Of a stretch of 64,000 nucleotides of DNA, positions 40,309-50,540 are shown piece by piece; within the stretch, counting starts at the first letter, position 1, and each line of letters opens with the position of its first letter. Origin of the DNA: Coemansia sp. RSA 487. Taxonomy: Eukaryota > Kickxellomycota > Kickxellomycetes > Kickxellales > Kickxellaceae. Below the pieces are notes generated by a model, which was not told the DNA's origin, made no database searches, and saw nothing but the letters and a program-made list of their open reading frames with translations. Where the stretch lies: positions 1 to 64,000 of the forward strand of contig JANBRJ010000082.1 in the NCBI GenBank assembly GCA_027577595.1. Direction: 5' to 3'. Position numbers and translations under genes: made by a program.

Positions 40309-40786
40309 AAGATAAAATCATTGAGCGCTCAAGTAAGAGCATCGATGTACCATAACCAATTCAGGTTGTCAAGCATACAAAGTAAATTATTGTTTTCTTT
40401 TTTTTTTTTTCCAAATCAAGAACAAACAACAGCTTCTTTTCGCTCTCCTCTGTGTAAATGTAGTCCTACCTTTTCTAAATACTCAGCAGACGTTTTATGA
40501 CCAGGTGAACAATACAATTTCTCTTCGCATCTCCGCTATATTCTTATAAGGCCTTTTGGGTGTCTTTTCTGTAGAGCAGCATCCTTATTTTACAAACCAT
40601 CCTTGAACTCGACAATTGGAACTGCACAAACCAAATATCAATATTCTCTCTTTCTCGAGACCGTCCAATTGCGGTCCATACAATCATTTTTTTGCGGTTT
40701 ACTGCTTTTCCTCTTTTGCTCTTGCACCAACGCTGGTACTTTCTTTTTTGTTGTTGCAGCATATAAAAAACAGCCTATTCCCCGCC

Positions 40787-40984
40787 ATGACATTCAGCGG
40801 GTTTTTGGCGCCTAGTGTGGCGAACATATTAAAGCACCAGAAAACTGGGGGGAAAGATAGCCAACGTTATAAACAAACCAATAGCTCAAGCACTGTATCC
40901 ATTACAGGTGGATGGTGGATGTTCGGTAAAAGGGTGGCTGGTATCTTGGGCACTAGCACCATCAGGCGGGTGCGCGGATCGTAG
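40787..40984 (+). CDS. Possible small protein (65 aa)
   Basis: MTFSGFLAPSVANILKHQKT..., ending STIRRVRGS. A TATAAAAAA box lies only 20-25 bp upstream of the ATG, which is close for a promoter, so the transcript would be nearly leaderless. Basic, no domain recognised. Low certainty. Confidence 0.25.
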   Translation: MTFSGFLAPSVANILKHQKTGGKDSQRYKQTNSSSTVSITGGWWMFGKRVAGILGTSTIRRVRGS

Positions 40985-41334
40985 ATGATCGAGACGGCTA
41001 AAAACATTGGATGTGTTGTTTCGGCGACAATCGGACCAAACCAGATCGTGGCTAATGCAGAACCTGTACATCAGCAGAACCACGTGGGAACCATTTTGCA
41101 GACCAGCGACTCGAACCGAGCCGATTTTTGTTGACAGCAAATAAACGTAAACAAAAGGGCAAAAAAACATTATATTCAGAAACCGCGCATCTGTTGCGCT
41201 CTATTTCGTTTCCCCACTTTGCTTCAATTCCAAAGCTCATTTTGTATTATTTACTTTCCCTTTGTTGCTATTTCGCGCTTGTATCTGCCTTGAATTTGTT
41301 GTTTTTACTCGACAAGCGACACGGTTTACAGGAA

Positions 41335-43841
41335 ATGTCAACCACCGGCGAAAACCAGCCCAATAAGGGCCAGAATCGCCCAAGAAATAAGCGCAAGTCC
41401 AATGTACACCAAGTGCAAACTGGGGGAAACATAAATGCAGAGTGCATTTCGCCTGCAAGGAAAAGACAAAAGAACAGCAATCCCCAGACACCAGTCAACA
41501 GTAAGTACCTTGTATTAAACATACATCTGTTCAGGCCTCTTATATAAATACATTAAGGCATTATATTGATACTATTGCCGCTGTTTGCGTACCCAACACT
41601 CATTATATAGGACAAAAACGGAGCGAGTTTCTGGAAAGTACGGGCAAATCAACACCCTGTGTCTCACGTAGCAAAGGTAAAGGCACGCTCGAGAACGTAA
41701 ACACAAGCATGGAGGAGATCATGGACAGACGTAGGAAAGAGGCAGAGGAAATCGCAAAATACGACATCAGAAACAACGTGGACAGCCTCTTTTCGCTTGT
41801 TGAGCCAAAGAAAGCAGTAAAGGCCATCGTAGATCCGATAATCGAAGCGACGCTGACAACCATTAGCAATGGATTCAGCGCACTCTCTGGAAAAAACCTT
41901 GATGCTTTCATTAGCATGGACAGGTTGGCAAAGCACGGCAACTCGTTCGATCTGGACGGGGCAGTTGAATCCACGTTTTGTCTGAGCAAGCTAAACGAGG
42001 AGCTGTTTCGGGGAGTGAGAGAGGCGGATATGTATCCGCTGTTCAGAGACTTTGTCATGCTGGTGGCACACCATGTAAAATCTGGCGCGGAAAGCTTCAT
42101 TGCCCAGCGTAGCGTCAGGTCGAAAGGAAAACCCAAGAAGGTCCCTACCGCAATAGTACCGAGTCTTATTCTCCCATACAACGGCGCCGACTTCAAGCCG
42201 GAGGGTAGCGACGATAGAACAAAGATCGACGGTGCGCTGGCGCTTTGCGAACTGGCATCCCCGATCGAACCGCAAGGCAGCCCCAACTACAAGGACATGT
42301 TTGCGATTGATGAGCTCAAGCGACAGGAAAAGGAGTCACTAAACGCGTCTACTCAGCTGGTAGACTACACACGGAACATCTATGCAAACCAGGACCACCG
42401 GCGCTTTGCCTGGGGACTAACAATGTGCGGCACAAAAGTCAGGAGCTATCTTTTCCACCATGACGGCATTCGGGCAACGTCTGAAATGGACTTTGCAAGT
42501 CCCGGCGGGAGAGAGAGGCTTGTGACCCTTCTTGTGCATTGGTCCTTTTGCGGTTTCCATCGACTTGGGTACGACACGAGCATGACGCGGCTCAAGAAAA
42601 CGAACGGGTGGGAGATTCGCTGCCCCAACCACGACGACCACGACAAACGCAATAGCTTTACGCTATATGTCACCACGGGAACGATACTGAACGCATCGGC
42701 GTTGTTCGGCAGGCACACGCGCTGCTACACGGCAAAGCGCAAGGATGGTAGAAGCGACGTGGAAGTGGTCTTAAAGGACTCTTGGTCCTTACCGCGCGAC
42801 TTGATAAAGCAAGACGCAAGCTCAGCAGTCCCTAACGAGGCGCGCAATCTGCGTCTGATCAAGGAAAATTTTTCTGGCGAAGACCTGAGCTTTAGCTACC
42901 CCCAGGTTGTCGCCAGCGGCAGAGTAAAGCTTCTTGTTGACGGTAAGTACGTCACAGATGATACGCTGGCGATCTACGAATACGATGACAGGGATGAAGA
43001 GCAAATGTATCGTGCGCACAGTCGTATTGTCACGACGCCGGTTGGCGGTTTCATAAAGGGTGTGAAAAACCAAGCCGAGCTGGTGCTGGTTCTCTCCGAC
43101 GCAATGGAATGCCACAGCGCCATCCTCAAGAAGTGCGGCTTGCTTCACCGGGACATATCGGTGAACAACATCCTTGTCATCCGCAATGACGGCGAGGACT
43201 CTCTGCGCCGGCCAGTCAAGGGTCTGCTGATAGACTACGACCACGCGATCTCAGTGGACCAGGATTCCACCGGCAACGGAACGAGATCGGGAACACTCCC
43301 GTACATGAGCATTCACAATCTGGAAGGAGCTCCCGGAAAGCGATCTGCCCTTGACGACTGGGAGTCGCTGCTCTACTTGATATGCTGGCTCGGGACATTT
43401 GGCATCAACAGCGAAGATCGTGACAACATCGACAAGGATAAGACTGCCGAAATAGAAAAATGGCGACATGGGACAATGCAGGACATTGCACGCTGTAAGC
43501 GCAATCAAATGGACAGCATGGTCAACTTTACTAGATTTATTCTGGCCGGATTCCAGGAAAAATACGACTTACTTAAGCTCTTGGCTACTGATATTTACAT
43601 GGCACTATTCCAGCACAACGGGTGCGAAGGAGCCTACTTCGATACGCAGAACATAGTGGTACCATATTCGTATGCTCTGGCAATTGCTAATATGCGAAAA
43701 GGCCTACAGGGTGGCCAATCCTCCAAACAGCCCAAGCCCGATCCTCTTGCTGGTCGCAGAGAATATGAAGAGGTAATTGTGGATAATCTGTTGGAGGCTA
43801 TTCGAGCTGCTGCAACAGCATCTGAAGATTTCTTTTCGTAA
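41335..43841 (+). CDS. FunK1-family protein kinase (2 exons)
   Basis: Exon 1 is 41335-41500 (MSTTGENQPNKGQ...), ending at GTAAGT. Exon 2 is 41611-43841 after ATATAG. The phase-1 join yields NRQKRSEFLE, and the total is about 798 aa. The N terminus is basic and disordered. The FunK1 domain includes WGLTMCGTKVRSYLFHHDG near 350 and the kinase core LLHRDISVNNILV (about 565), LLIDYDHAI (Asp of the metal site, about 597) and GTLPYMS (about 616). The HRDIS-NN pattern is intact, so catalysis is plausible. FunK1 kinases are fungus-specific, often multicopy and of largely unknown role. It lies in an accessory block beside a pseudogene and F-box-like paralogs. Confidence 0.9.
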
Positions 43842-44004
43842 CCAACTGCAGCACAGGGCAGCGAGACAGCTCCAAACCAGTAGACATTTTGACGCTATCC
43901 TTATCCAAATTATAATATATAAAGCAAAAATAAACATTTAAAGAGGAGATGAAGCAGAGTCTAAACGGACTACTTGCTTGGTGCATAGCTGGGATCTAAG
44001 GGGG

Positions 44005-44552
44005 CTAGCACGGCATTTCGTTCTGGCCCTCGCGACGGAAGAATGACTTGCGCTTCTTCTTGTGGCGGGCGTCGGCTTCTTCCTCTGCAGCACGAAGCTT
44101 CTTCATATGCTCGACCTGCTGCTTCTGGGCCTTCTTCTGCTTCTTTGCCTTCTCCTTGCTCAGGAGGTTGATCTCGTTGAAGAGAGTGGCCGCCTGCTTG
44201 TCATTTTTGTCCATGATCACAGCACGTTTGGTGGGCACATCGGTCTTGACGATTTTGGGCTTGGACTTGAACGGCAGCTCGGCCTGGAGGGCCTTGGAGA
44301 TCTGTAGATCTTGGCAATGGTCTGCATGTACGTCACCGACAGCAGCGATGTGATCGGGCTGTGAAACTGCTTGATTGGGATCTTGTAGAACGCACGCAGG
44401 AACATAATGTCGCTGATCTTGATCCTGTCCTTAAACGTCGCACGGAACATACCGGTATTTTCAGCCGCCTTCTTGATCTGGCCGCAGATGCTGCTGATAG
44501 TCTTGATTGCAGCGCCTTTGAACCGCGACACTTCTAGCTCAGAGCTGAACAT
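44005..44552 (-). pseudogene. BMS1: BMS1 C-terminal pseudogene fragment
   Basis: Two pieces in different frames match the end of BMS1, the ribosome-assembly GTPase. From 44552 it reads MFSSELEVSRFKGAAIKT, GMFRATFKDRIKISDIMFLRAF and FHSPITSLLS. Then, after a frame change and loss of roughly 30-40 codons near 44300, it reads ISKALQAELPFKSKPK, KRAVIMDKND and a Lys-rich tail. A stop lies just before the first piece, and the GTPase domain and the other ~900 residues of BMS1 are absent. It is a truncated duplicate of a host gene; the functional copy should lie elsewhere. A 25-bp direct repeat sits 60 bp from its upstream edge. Confidence 0.85.
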
Positions 44553-44610
44553 CTTTTTGATTTACGCAGTGTTCCTATGCATCTTCTCCGAATAACCTGT
44601 CAGGTTTGCG

Positions 44611-44635
44611 ATAGTCAAGGATATTGGACTGTTGG
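44611..44635 (+). repeat. 25-bp direct repeat, copy 2
   Basis: One mismatch to 40284-40308. It lies between the BMS1 fragment and the first F-box-like gene. Confidence 0.75.
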
Positions 44636-44694
44636 CATTGGCATGGGAATGAAATATGAAAACAGAGGGAATAAAATAAAAATAAAAAACCAAA

Positions 44695-46392
44695 TTAACG
44701 TACATTTTGAAGAAAACGTTGTAGCTTGTCCCTGTGGTCATCGTACATTCCACTATCAATGGCTTGTTCGACCCCCCGTTTGAATTTAACCCCATGTCCT
44801 GATGAATCCAACACCCTCACAAAGTTAGGGCATAGAATGGAAAGCATCAGTGCTGCTTTTGCTATAGTGTCTATGGATTGAGAGTATCCACCAAGAGCAG
44901 TCCAGTACATGAGGCTGTTACTTAGAGGACAGTACCTTGAGTACAAATCGCTGATGTAGGAGCTGTCTTGGCTGTTATCATCCTCATCGCTAATCGTATT
45001 AGGGGTACACCTAAGCATTGTCATATTCGGGAAAAGTTTGACCAGCTCAAGTAACTCCAACAACGTCACTACTTGTATGGTTATTTCTAGAGTCTGGATG
45101 TTTTTGGAATATGGAGCTGCTGCAAGAACGCTGATGGTGTTCAAGCTTTTGAATTTATAATGGAGCGAAACTGTCCGAATAGCCGGAGCAACAAGTGTTG
45201 CAGCAAATCCAACAAACAGCTCGGGACTTAACATTGTGCTGGAATAGTAGTGGACATCGCTTAGCGAGACTTGCTTTAGTCGTAAATATTTGCTAGCGGA
45301 AAATATTTTGTGTATTTGCTGGACGTCAGCAAGATTAACATCGGCACCAATATTCAGATCCTCCAACGTATCGCTATTTTCTCGAAACAGCGTATCGTCT
45401 TCGAATATATAGCTGGCTGACCAACGAAGGTAACGCAATACCGGAAACGGGGCTATCGATTCATCCACGCAAATCTTTTCAAAAGAAGTAGAATCACTAC
45501 TGCCGTAAAATATAAAATTTTGCAGTCGTGGATATACTATTGGTGTGCCCACGTCGTTAAAAATAAGCGAGCGTACATTTTCAAAGTAAAAGTCTCTAAC
45601 AAACAGCGACTCCAAGGTGGCTGCAGACTTGTCAATAATGCAACCGAAAATTTCGCACTTGCCTGTAAGTGCGCATTTGAAGTTAGTTAGCCCTGTGCCG
45701 CTTTGTCCAACCAAGTAATCGCTGGCCAAGTCAACAGCTCTTAAATTAATTTCAAATGCCTTTGCCTTGCTAAAAACAGCTGCTAGGAACCTGTCCGCTT
45801 TCCATTGATGGTCACCAAATTCACGGTAGTGCGCACTCGCGAGCTTCTGATCATCGAGGGCAACTTCCCGGAGTTGTGGCATCGATTTCTGGATGCGCTC
45901 TGTTATCCAGAAGAATTGTTCGTCCTTGTTTGAGATACTGTGCTTGTCAAACTCCTGATAGTGTAAAATTGACAGGTCAATTCTCAGCGAGCGTGCCGAA
46001 GGAAACACAGCGTTTTCAGGCCAAGCCGCGGAAAAGCCTTTGGTGGGTATCTTACATTGTTTCACTCTGGAGGCTGAGGATTGAATGTTGACTCGTTTGA
46101 CATGACCGTAGTGCTTGGGGTTTAACTTTAATTCTTTCGGTAGACGGAGAAACACGAATTTTACCCTGCCATCGCTGGGCGTTATTCTTATAGTAAGCTC
46201 TCCTAGAAAGTGTTGAAATGCAAGCATTCGCCACGAGTAACTGACATTGTAAAGCGTAGTCCATGAGGGCTGTGCTCCTTTCCAGTCGGTATGTTTAAAA
46301 TTGATGTTTAGGGAGTTTGGAAAAACATAGTAGTGGGCGATAGCTTCGGCTATATGCAGAGGAAGGCGCTGGAAGATAGATGTAGCAGGCAT
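44695..46392 (-). CDS. F-box-like / leucine-rich family protein, paralog 1
   Basis: 565 aa from the ATG at 46392 (MPATSIFQRLPLHIAEAIAHYY). The opening FQRLPLHIAExIAxYY occupies the place of an F-box. The rest is an LRR-like series of repeats with YPRLQNFIFYG, APFPVLRYLRW and DTLFRENSDTLEDLNI. The C-terminal block YCPLSNSLMYW...LMLSILCPNFVRV is shared with the two copies downstream. F-box proteins select substrates for SCF ubiquitin ligases, but function here is inferred from the N-terminal motif only. A pyrimidine tract and AG just upstream of the ATG suggest a leader intron. It is the same length as paralog 2. Confidence 0.8.
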   Translation of the reverse strand: MPATSIFQRLPLHIAEAIAHYYVFPNSLNINFKHTDWKGAQPSWTTLYNVSYSWRMLAFQHFLGELTIRITPSDGRVKFVFLRLPKELKLNPKHYGHVKRVNIQSSASRVKQCKIPTKGFSAAWPENAVFPSARSLRIDLSILHYQEFDKHSISNKDEQFFWITERIQKSMPQLREVALDDQKLASAHYREFGDHQWKADRFLAAVFSKAKAFEINLRAVDLASDYLVGQSGTGLTNFKCALTGKCEIFGCIIDKSAATLESLFVRDFYFENVRSLIFNDVGTPIVYPRLQNFIFYGSSDSTSFEKICVDESIAPFPVLRYLRWSASYIFEDDTLFRENSDTLEDLNIGADVNLADVQQIHKIFSASKYLRLKQVSLSDVHYYSSTMLSPELFVGFAATLVAPAIRTVSLHYKFKSLNTISVLAAAPYSKNIQTLEITIQVVTLLELLELVKLFPNMTMLRCTPNTISDEDDNSQDSSYISDLYSRYCPLSNSLMYWTALGGYSQSIDTIAKAALMLSILCPNFVRVLDSSGHGVKFKRGVEQAIDSGMYDDHRDKLQRFLQNVR

Positions 46393-46884
46393 GCCTAGAA
46401 AGGAGCTGAGAATGAAAGAACGCTGAGACACAAGCAGGAATAATCAACTTTGTCAACAGACAGGAGAGTTGAAGTTGCTGGCAAGGCGATTTACATAAAT
46501 ATACAATACCTTGGTCCATATGGATTTTTGAATAGTGGGATTTGACAAGGTGGTATTTGTTTCTCTTTGCTACACTGGATGACGTAATTGTTGCAGAAGT
46601 TGGACACACGTTACAGCGGGACAAGGGTGGCTATTCTATGATTACCTTTTTCTGAATGTGACATGGTTGCGAAATTGCCAAAGCATTAGGCTATGACTAG
46701 TAGCTGACTGCTCTGTTTATTCCCTAAGGATAACAAATGTTGTAATACACCCTTTGCAAAAGTGATATATGTTCTGGTGTTCATTATCTTGTTCATGCAG
46801 TTCATTTATCTCCACAAAGTGCTTATCCGTCTTTTTATTGTGCACTTCGATGAAATTGTTGTGACAAAGCTATATGTTGGTAGA
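46393..46884. other. Intergenic between F-box-like paralogs
   Basis: AT-rich. It holds the promoter of paralog 1 and the 3' flank of paralog 2. No gene supported. Confidence 0.5.
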
Positions 46885-48582
46885 TTACTTGTAGTAAAAT
46901 AGAGGCTTAATTTTTCCAGCGTGCTCGCTGTATATCTCGTCACCAAGCGCTGTTCCTAGTATAGCGTCAAACTCTCTGGCCTCGCGAAGTGATAATGTAA
47001 CAGATTTAAATTTAGGGCACAGGACAGCAAAAGTTATTACTGATGCTACAATAGTCCACTCGGATACATCTTTGCTATTTGTGATTTGCCAATCCTTGAG
47101 GCAGTGGCTAAGCGGGTAGTAGTTTGAATATAGGCAATCCAGGGAGTCTTTCTTCTCGTCACTGCTTGGTAGGTCATGAATTTGTTGAGACATACATCCA
47201 AAATCCGTCACGCTTGGACAATGCTTGATAATAGTTGTCATGTCTTGCAGGTTCAGCATGGTTCCGTTTAGCTTAAGAATCCGGATGTTCGTCGTGTGTG
47301 GACACGTAAGAATAGGTCCCATCTGCATGAATATAGCAAGAAAGAAAGTCCTAATCGACTGCGTTACTGGCAATGCAAGGCCCATCGCAATTTCCATAAG
47401 AAATATAGGACTGATGAAATCTTCCTCAGAGGAAGAAAAGCTGCTTGTTATAGTGATATGAGATAGTCTGGAAAATTTGATATTTGAAATCATGCAGAGT
47501 TCTTGCAGCCTTTCAACATCTCGTTTTCCAAGCCTAATTTCAAAATACTCTAACGTATTCCTGTTTCCTCTAAATAGAGTGTCGTCTGCAAACGCAAATT
47601 CCGAATTCCATTCGAGACGACGTATTACCGGAAATGGAGCTATACCTTTGCCTGTACTAACTAGGTTGTCTTCCAAGCACGCTTTAAAACAGCTAACACT
47701 TAGCCGCTGTAGCTTTGGGTATGCTACCGGTTCACCTTTGCTATCGTAGATAAGAAAATAAATGCATGGAGTAAATGTGAAGACCATTAATAACTCCAAA
47801 ATAGGGGCAAATCTTTGGGCAACGGATACGAAATAGTCGTGCTTGGTACTGCAGGTAACGGACAAGCTAGTAAGGCCTGGGCAATTCTGAAAATATAAGC
47901 TGCGAAAACTCTCACCAACTGTCGTAAACCCAGACATTAGTTCCTTCATAGTTACTAAGACTGCTTCCAAGGGAAGTTCTGGAATCCATTCTGCGTGGCC
48001 TGGTGCTGAAAGCGTCTCCGTTAACTGATGGCCCACGTTGTATCCGGACCTAGCTTCTGGAAGATTAGGCAACGACGCTTTTACACGCTGCGCAAGCCAG
48101 CAAAGTGCTTTGGTTTTGATATTTGCTCCATTTGCATATGTATCATAGAGATTGCCGCACATACGAATAGACAAAACCCGTGCCGAAGGAAATACCAAAT
48201 TCTCGGGCCAGAGCGATGAGAGGAACTGAAAATCCTGCTCGTTAGACTGCTCAAACGCGTCGTATATTATAACATTGACCTCCTTGACGTGGCTGTAAAG
48301 CTCAACTTCGTTTTCATTAGCCCCGAGAGGTAAATAGTCAAACCGGGCTCTACGAGCCGTGTCTTTATGGTTCAAATCCAAAGTTATTTTCTTATACAAG
48401 AAACTAAGAACAAGAACTCTCCAGAAATAGCTAATATTGTGTAGCACACACCATACCTCACGTTGCTTTTCGGGTTGTTTTATACCAGTATGAAAGCAAT
48501 GGCGTGTTACATCCGTGTAATAACGAGCAATTATTTCCGCAATATGTAGCGGTAGTCTTTGAAAGGGCGACAGCTCTGGCAT
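46885..48582 (-). CDS. F-box-like / leucine-rich family protein, paralog 2
   Basis: 565 aa (MPELSPFQRLPLHIAEIIARYY). It shares with paralog 1 the N-terminal FQRLPLHIAE box, the WPENxVFPSAR block, YPKLQRLSVS, APFPVIRRLEWNS, DDTLFRGNRNTLEYFEI and the C-terminal YYPLSHCLKDW...VLCPKFKSV. Sequence between these blocks is strongly diverged, which suggests old duplication or fast evolution. A likely leader intron spans 48585-48949 (GTAAGT donor, TTCAACAG acceptor), with a TATA-like TTATAA at 49053-49058 upstream. The putative first exon carries its own ATG (MVGCLLQ) out of frame with the main start. Role unknown. Confidence 0.8.
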   Translation of the reverse strand: MPELSPFQRLPLHIAEIIARYYTDVTRHCFHTGIKQPEKQREVWCVLHNISYFWRVLVLSFLYKKITLDLNHKDTARRARFDYLPLGANENEVELYSHVKEVNVIIYDAFEQSNEQDFQFLSSLWPENLVFPSARVLSIRMCGNLYDTYANGANIKTKALCWLAQRVKASLPNLPEARSGYNVGHQLTETLSAPGHAEWIPELPLEAVLVTMKELMSGFTTVGESFRSLYFQNCPGLTSLSVTCSTKHDYFVSVAQRFAPILELLMVFTFTPCIYFLIYDSKGEPVAYPKLQRLSVSCFKACLEDNLVSTGKGIAPFPVIRRLEWNSEFAFADDTLFRGNRNTLEYFEIRLGKRDVERLQELCMISNIKFSRLSHITITSSFSSSEEDFISPIFLMEIAMGLALPVTQSIRTFFLAIFMQMGPILTCPHTTNIRILKLNGTMLNLQDMTTIIKHCPSVTDFGCMSQQIHDLPSSDEKKDSLDCLYSNYYPLSHCLKDWQITNSKDVSEWTIVASVITFAVLCPKFKSVTLSLREAREFDAILGTALGDEIYSEHAGKIKPLFYYK

Positions 48583-49247
48583 AGCTGTTGAAAATAAATA
48601 AAAATAAAAGCTGATGGATAGAAAAAGGCAATGTTATATATGCATTATTCAACTATTCAAAAAATATGGCAAAAAAGTGTTGATTTGACAAGCAAGGCAT
48701 ATATGTGTATGTACAGTATCACTAAAAAAATTAAGCAGGGAGAGGAAGCCATTGCGAGCACACATTTGTAAAAAAAAACGTGCATATTTTGGGTCAAGTG
48801 GGAAGAAGCGTTGTGTTGCGTGGTCGGAGAATTGGCAGCAAAGTACAAGTAAGAAATAATAGAAGCAAGAGACAGTTTGCAGAATTAGTGCTTTGTAAAC
48901 AGTGACCAAAGCCAAACAGTACAGCAATAAAACATCAACAAAAACTTACCTGGAGCAAACACCCCACCATGCTCACCCAGCGGCCAGCAGTACCTACTTC
49001 TAGATGGTCAGACAGGGGCTAGCTGCTCAAGTTCCCCGCCCCATCGTATCACTTATAAAGGAGCCTTAGTCTCATGGCCAAAAAAACTTAAAGGAGCAAC
49101 CAAAGCCCCTGCTTGGAGTAAATCCCAAAAACCACAGCCAAATTTATGTGTTTTCGATACAAAAGTTGTCCAACAGACCGAAAAAAACCTTAAATATGCT
49201 TATTTAGGATATAAATATTCAAGACAATAGCATTCAAAGGCCTAAAG
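48583..49247. other. Leader intron and promoter region of paralog 2
   Basis: See paralog 2. No other gene is supported. Confidence 0.45.
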
Positions 49248-50220
49248 CTAGTAATACAACAGCCTCTTTATCCTGTCAGCGTATTCGTCGTATTGTCCCG
49301 AATCAAGTAAATCGCTTAGATCGTTATGATACTTCTTAGCTTTCCCGTAGGGTACGATAGCAAATATAAAGTCGGGGCATAGTATAGAAAGTGTTATAGC
49401 TGTAAGTGCAAGTTCTCTTACTGACATAGTGCCTGTACTCCGCGTATTCCAGAATCTAAGGCGGTGGCTGAGCGGATAACACTTTACATAGAGTATATCG
49501 GGAGTGGTTTGATCTTGGGTCCAATCAAGTTCCAAAACAACGCCTTGACTCTTGCATGCAAAATTTACCATATTTGGTAAGAGTTCAATTATACTAAGCA
49601 TCTCTGGGAAATCTAGTGCTGTTGATGTGAGAGAAAAGTTCCGAATATTATAGACATACACGTATTCAGGAAGAGTTCTTGCGATATCCTTGTATGAGCA
49701 CCTCCTCCTTATTGACAATGTTTGTATCACTGGCGACATGAGACTGAATATGAATCTTAAAATGCCACAGCTTAAAAGCAAACCTGTGGAACAAAATCCA
49801 TATTTAATTAAATGGGCGAGGTGTGTAAAGTTGGCATCCGAAAAAGCTTTGTATTTTTGTACCATATCTACAGAGTTGTTATCCACATCGACGCTCAAAT
49901 ACTCTAGCGTGCTATAGTTGGCTGCAAAAAGTGAGTCAGTCACAAGCATATCTTCTGATATCAATTTAAGGTATCGTAGCGCTGTAAATAGAGTTGCTAC
50001 ACTATTGCATCTGTTTCGTGAAATCTGGAGCTCATCGCGTGAAATAACATCAATCTTAAGATTTCATGGTCTTGGATATGTTACCAACTTGCCTCTATCG
50101 CCATAGAAAGGTGACAAACTCTCTTTTACATTATACGGAAAACAACCAAATGCCAATTTCTCCAAGACCGGTGCAGATTTTCTGGTAATCAAACAGAAAG
50201 TGCTGTAGCTACACATGATA
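49248..50220 (-). pseudogene. F-box-like family pseudogene (C-terminal part)
   Basis: It aligns with the C-terminal 55-60% of paralogs 1 and 2: APVLEKLAFG, YPRP, then DSLFAANYSTLEYLSVD, CYPLSHRLRFWNT and ITLSILCPDFIFAI. An in-frame TGA at 50064-50066 interrupts it, and the N-terminal half including the FQRLPLHIAE box is missing beyond about 50220. From the stop onward the frame is open for more than 270 codons, so the loss may be recent or the tail still under some constraint. Confidence 0.8.
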
Positions 50221-50540
50221 TCAAATTGGAAAAATAAATGAAAAGAAAACTAAAGAAATATTTTTGTAATTACATATTCGATCAACACAAATTGTGATGT
50301 ATGTGTATGGAAAATTCGAGGTTTGCAACTGTAGCCCTCTGATCTGAATAGCTGGCACGTTTGTTTGTTGATGGCCAGGCTTGCAAGCAGGCATTGAGTT
50401 TGTACGCAAATTTTTATTTAAAACAGCTATCAGATAAAGACATGCAGTAGGATAAACAGTACTATCAAGGGTTGGCTACTGCGACGGCCCGGTCAATCCA
50501 TGGTTCTTCCAGAACTTGGCAGGCGTCGTATGCTTGTAAT
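50221..50540. other. Intergenic, no gene supported
   Basis: AT-rich break point of the F-box-like pseudogene and 3' flank of the NmrA-like gene. Confidence 0.5.

Larger units (their letters stand above)
39877..41334. other. Long intergenic region with small-gene candidates
   Basis: Holds the 40127-40163 exon-like stretch, a 25-bp sequence at 40284-40308 repeated at 44611-44635, and the 65-codon ORF at 40787. A GGTTCGAGTC-like box near 41104 is not part of a foldable tRNA. Confidence 0.4.

Noticed and set aside
41100-41116. tRNA B-box-like GGTTCGAGTC on the minus strand
   Set aside because: No A box at the right distance and no acceptor-stem pairing.
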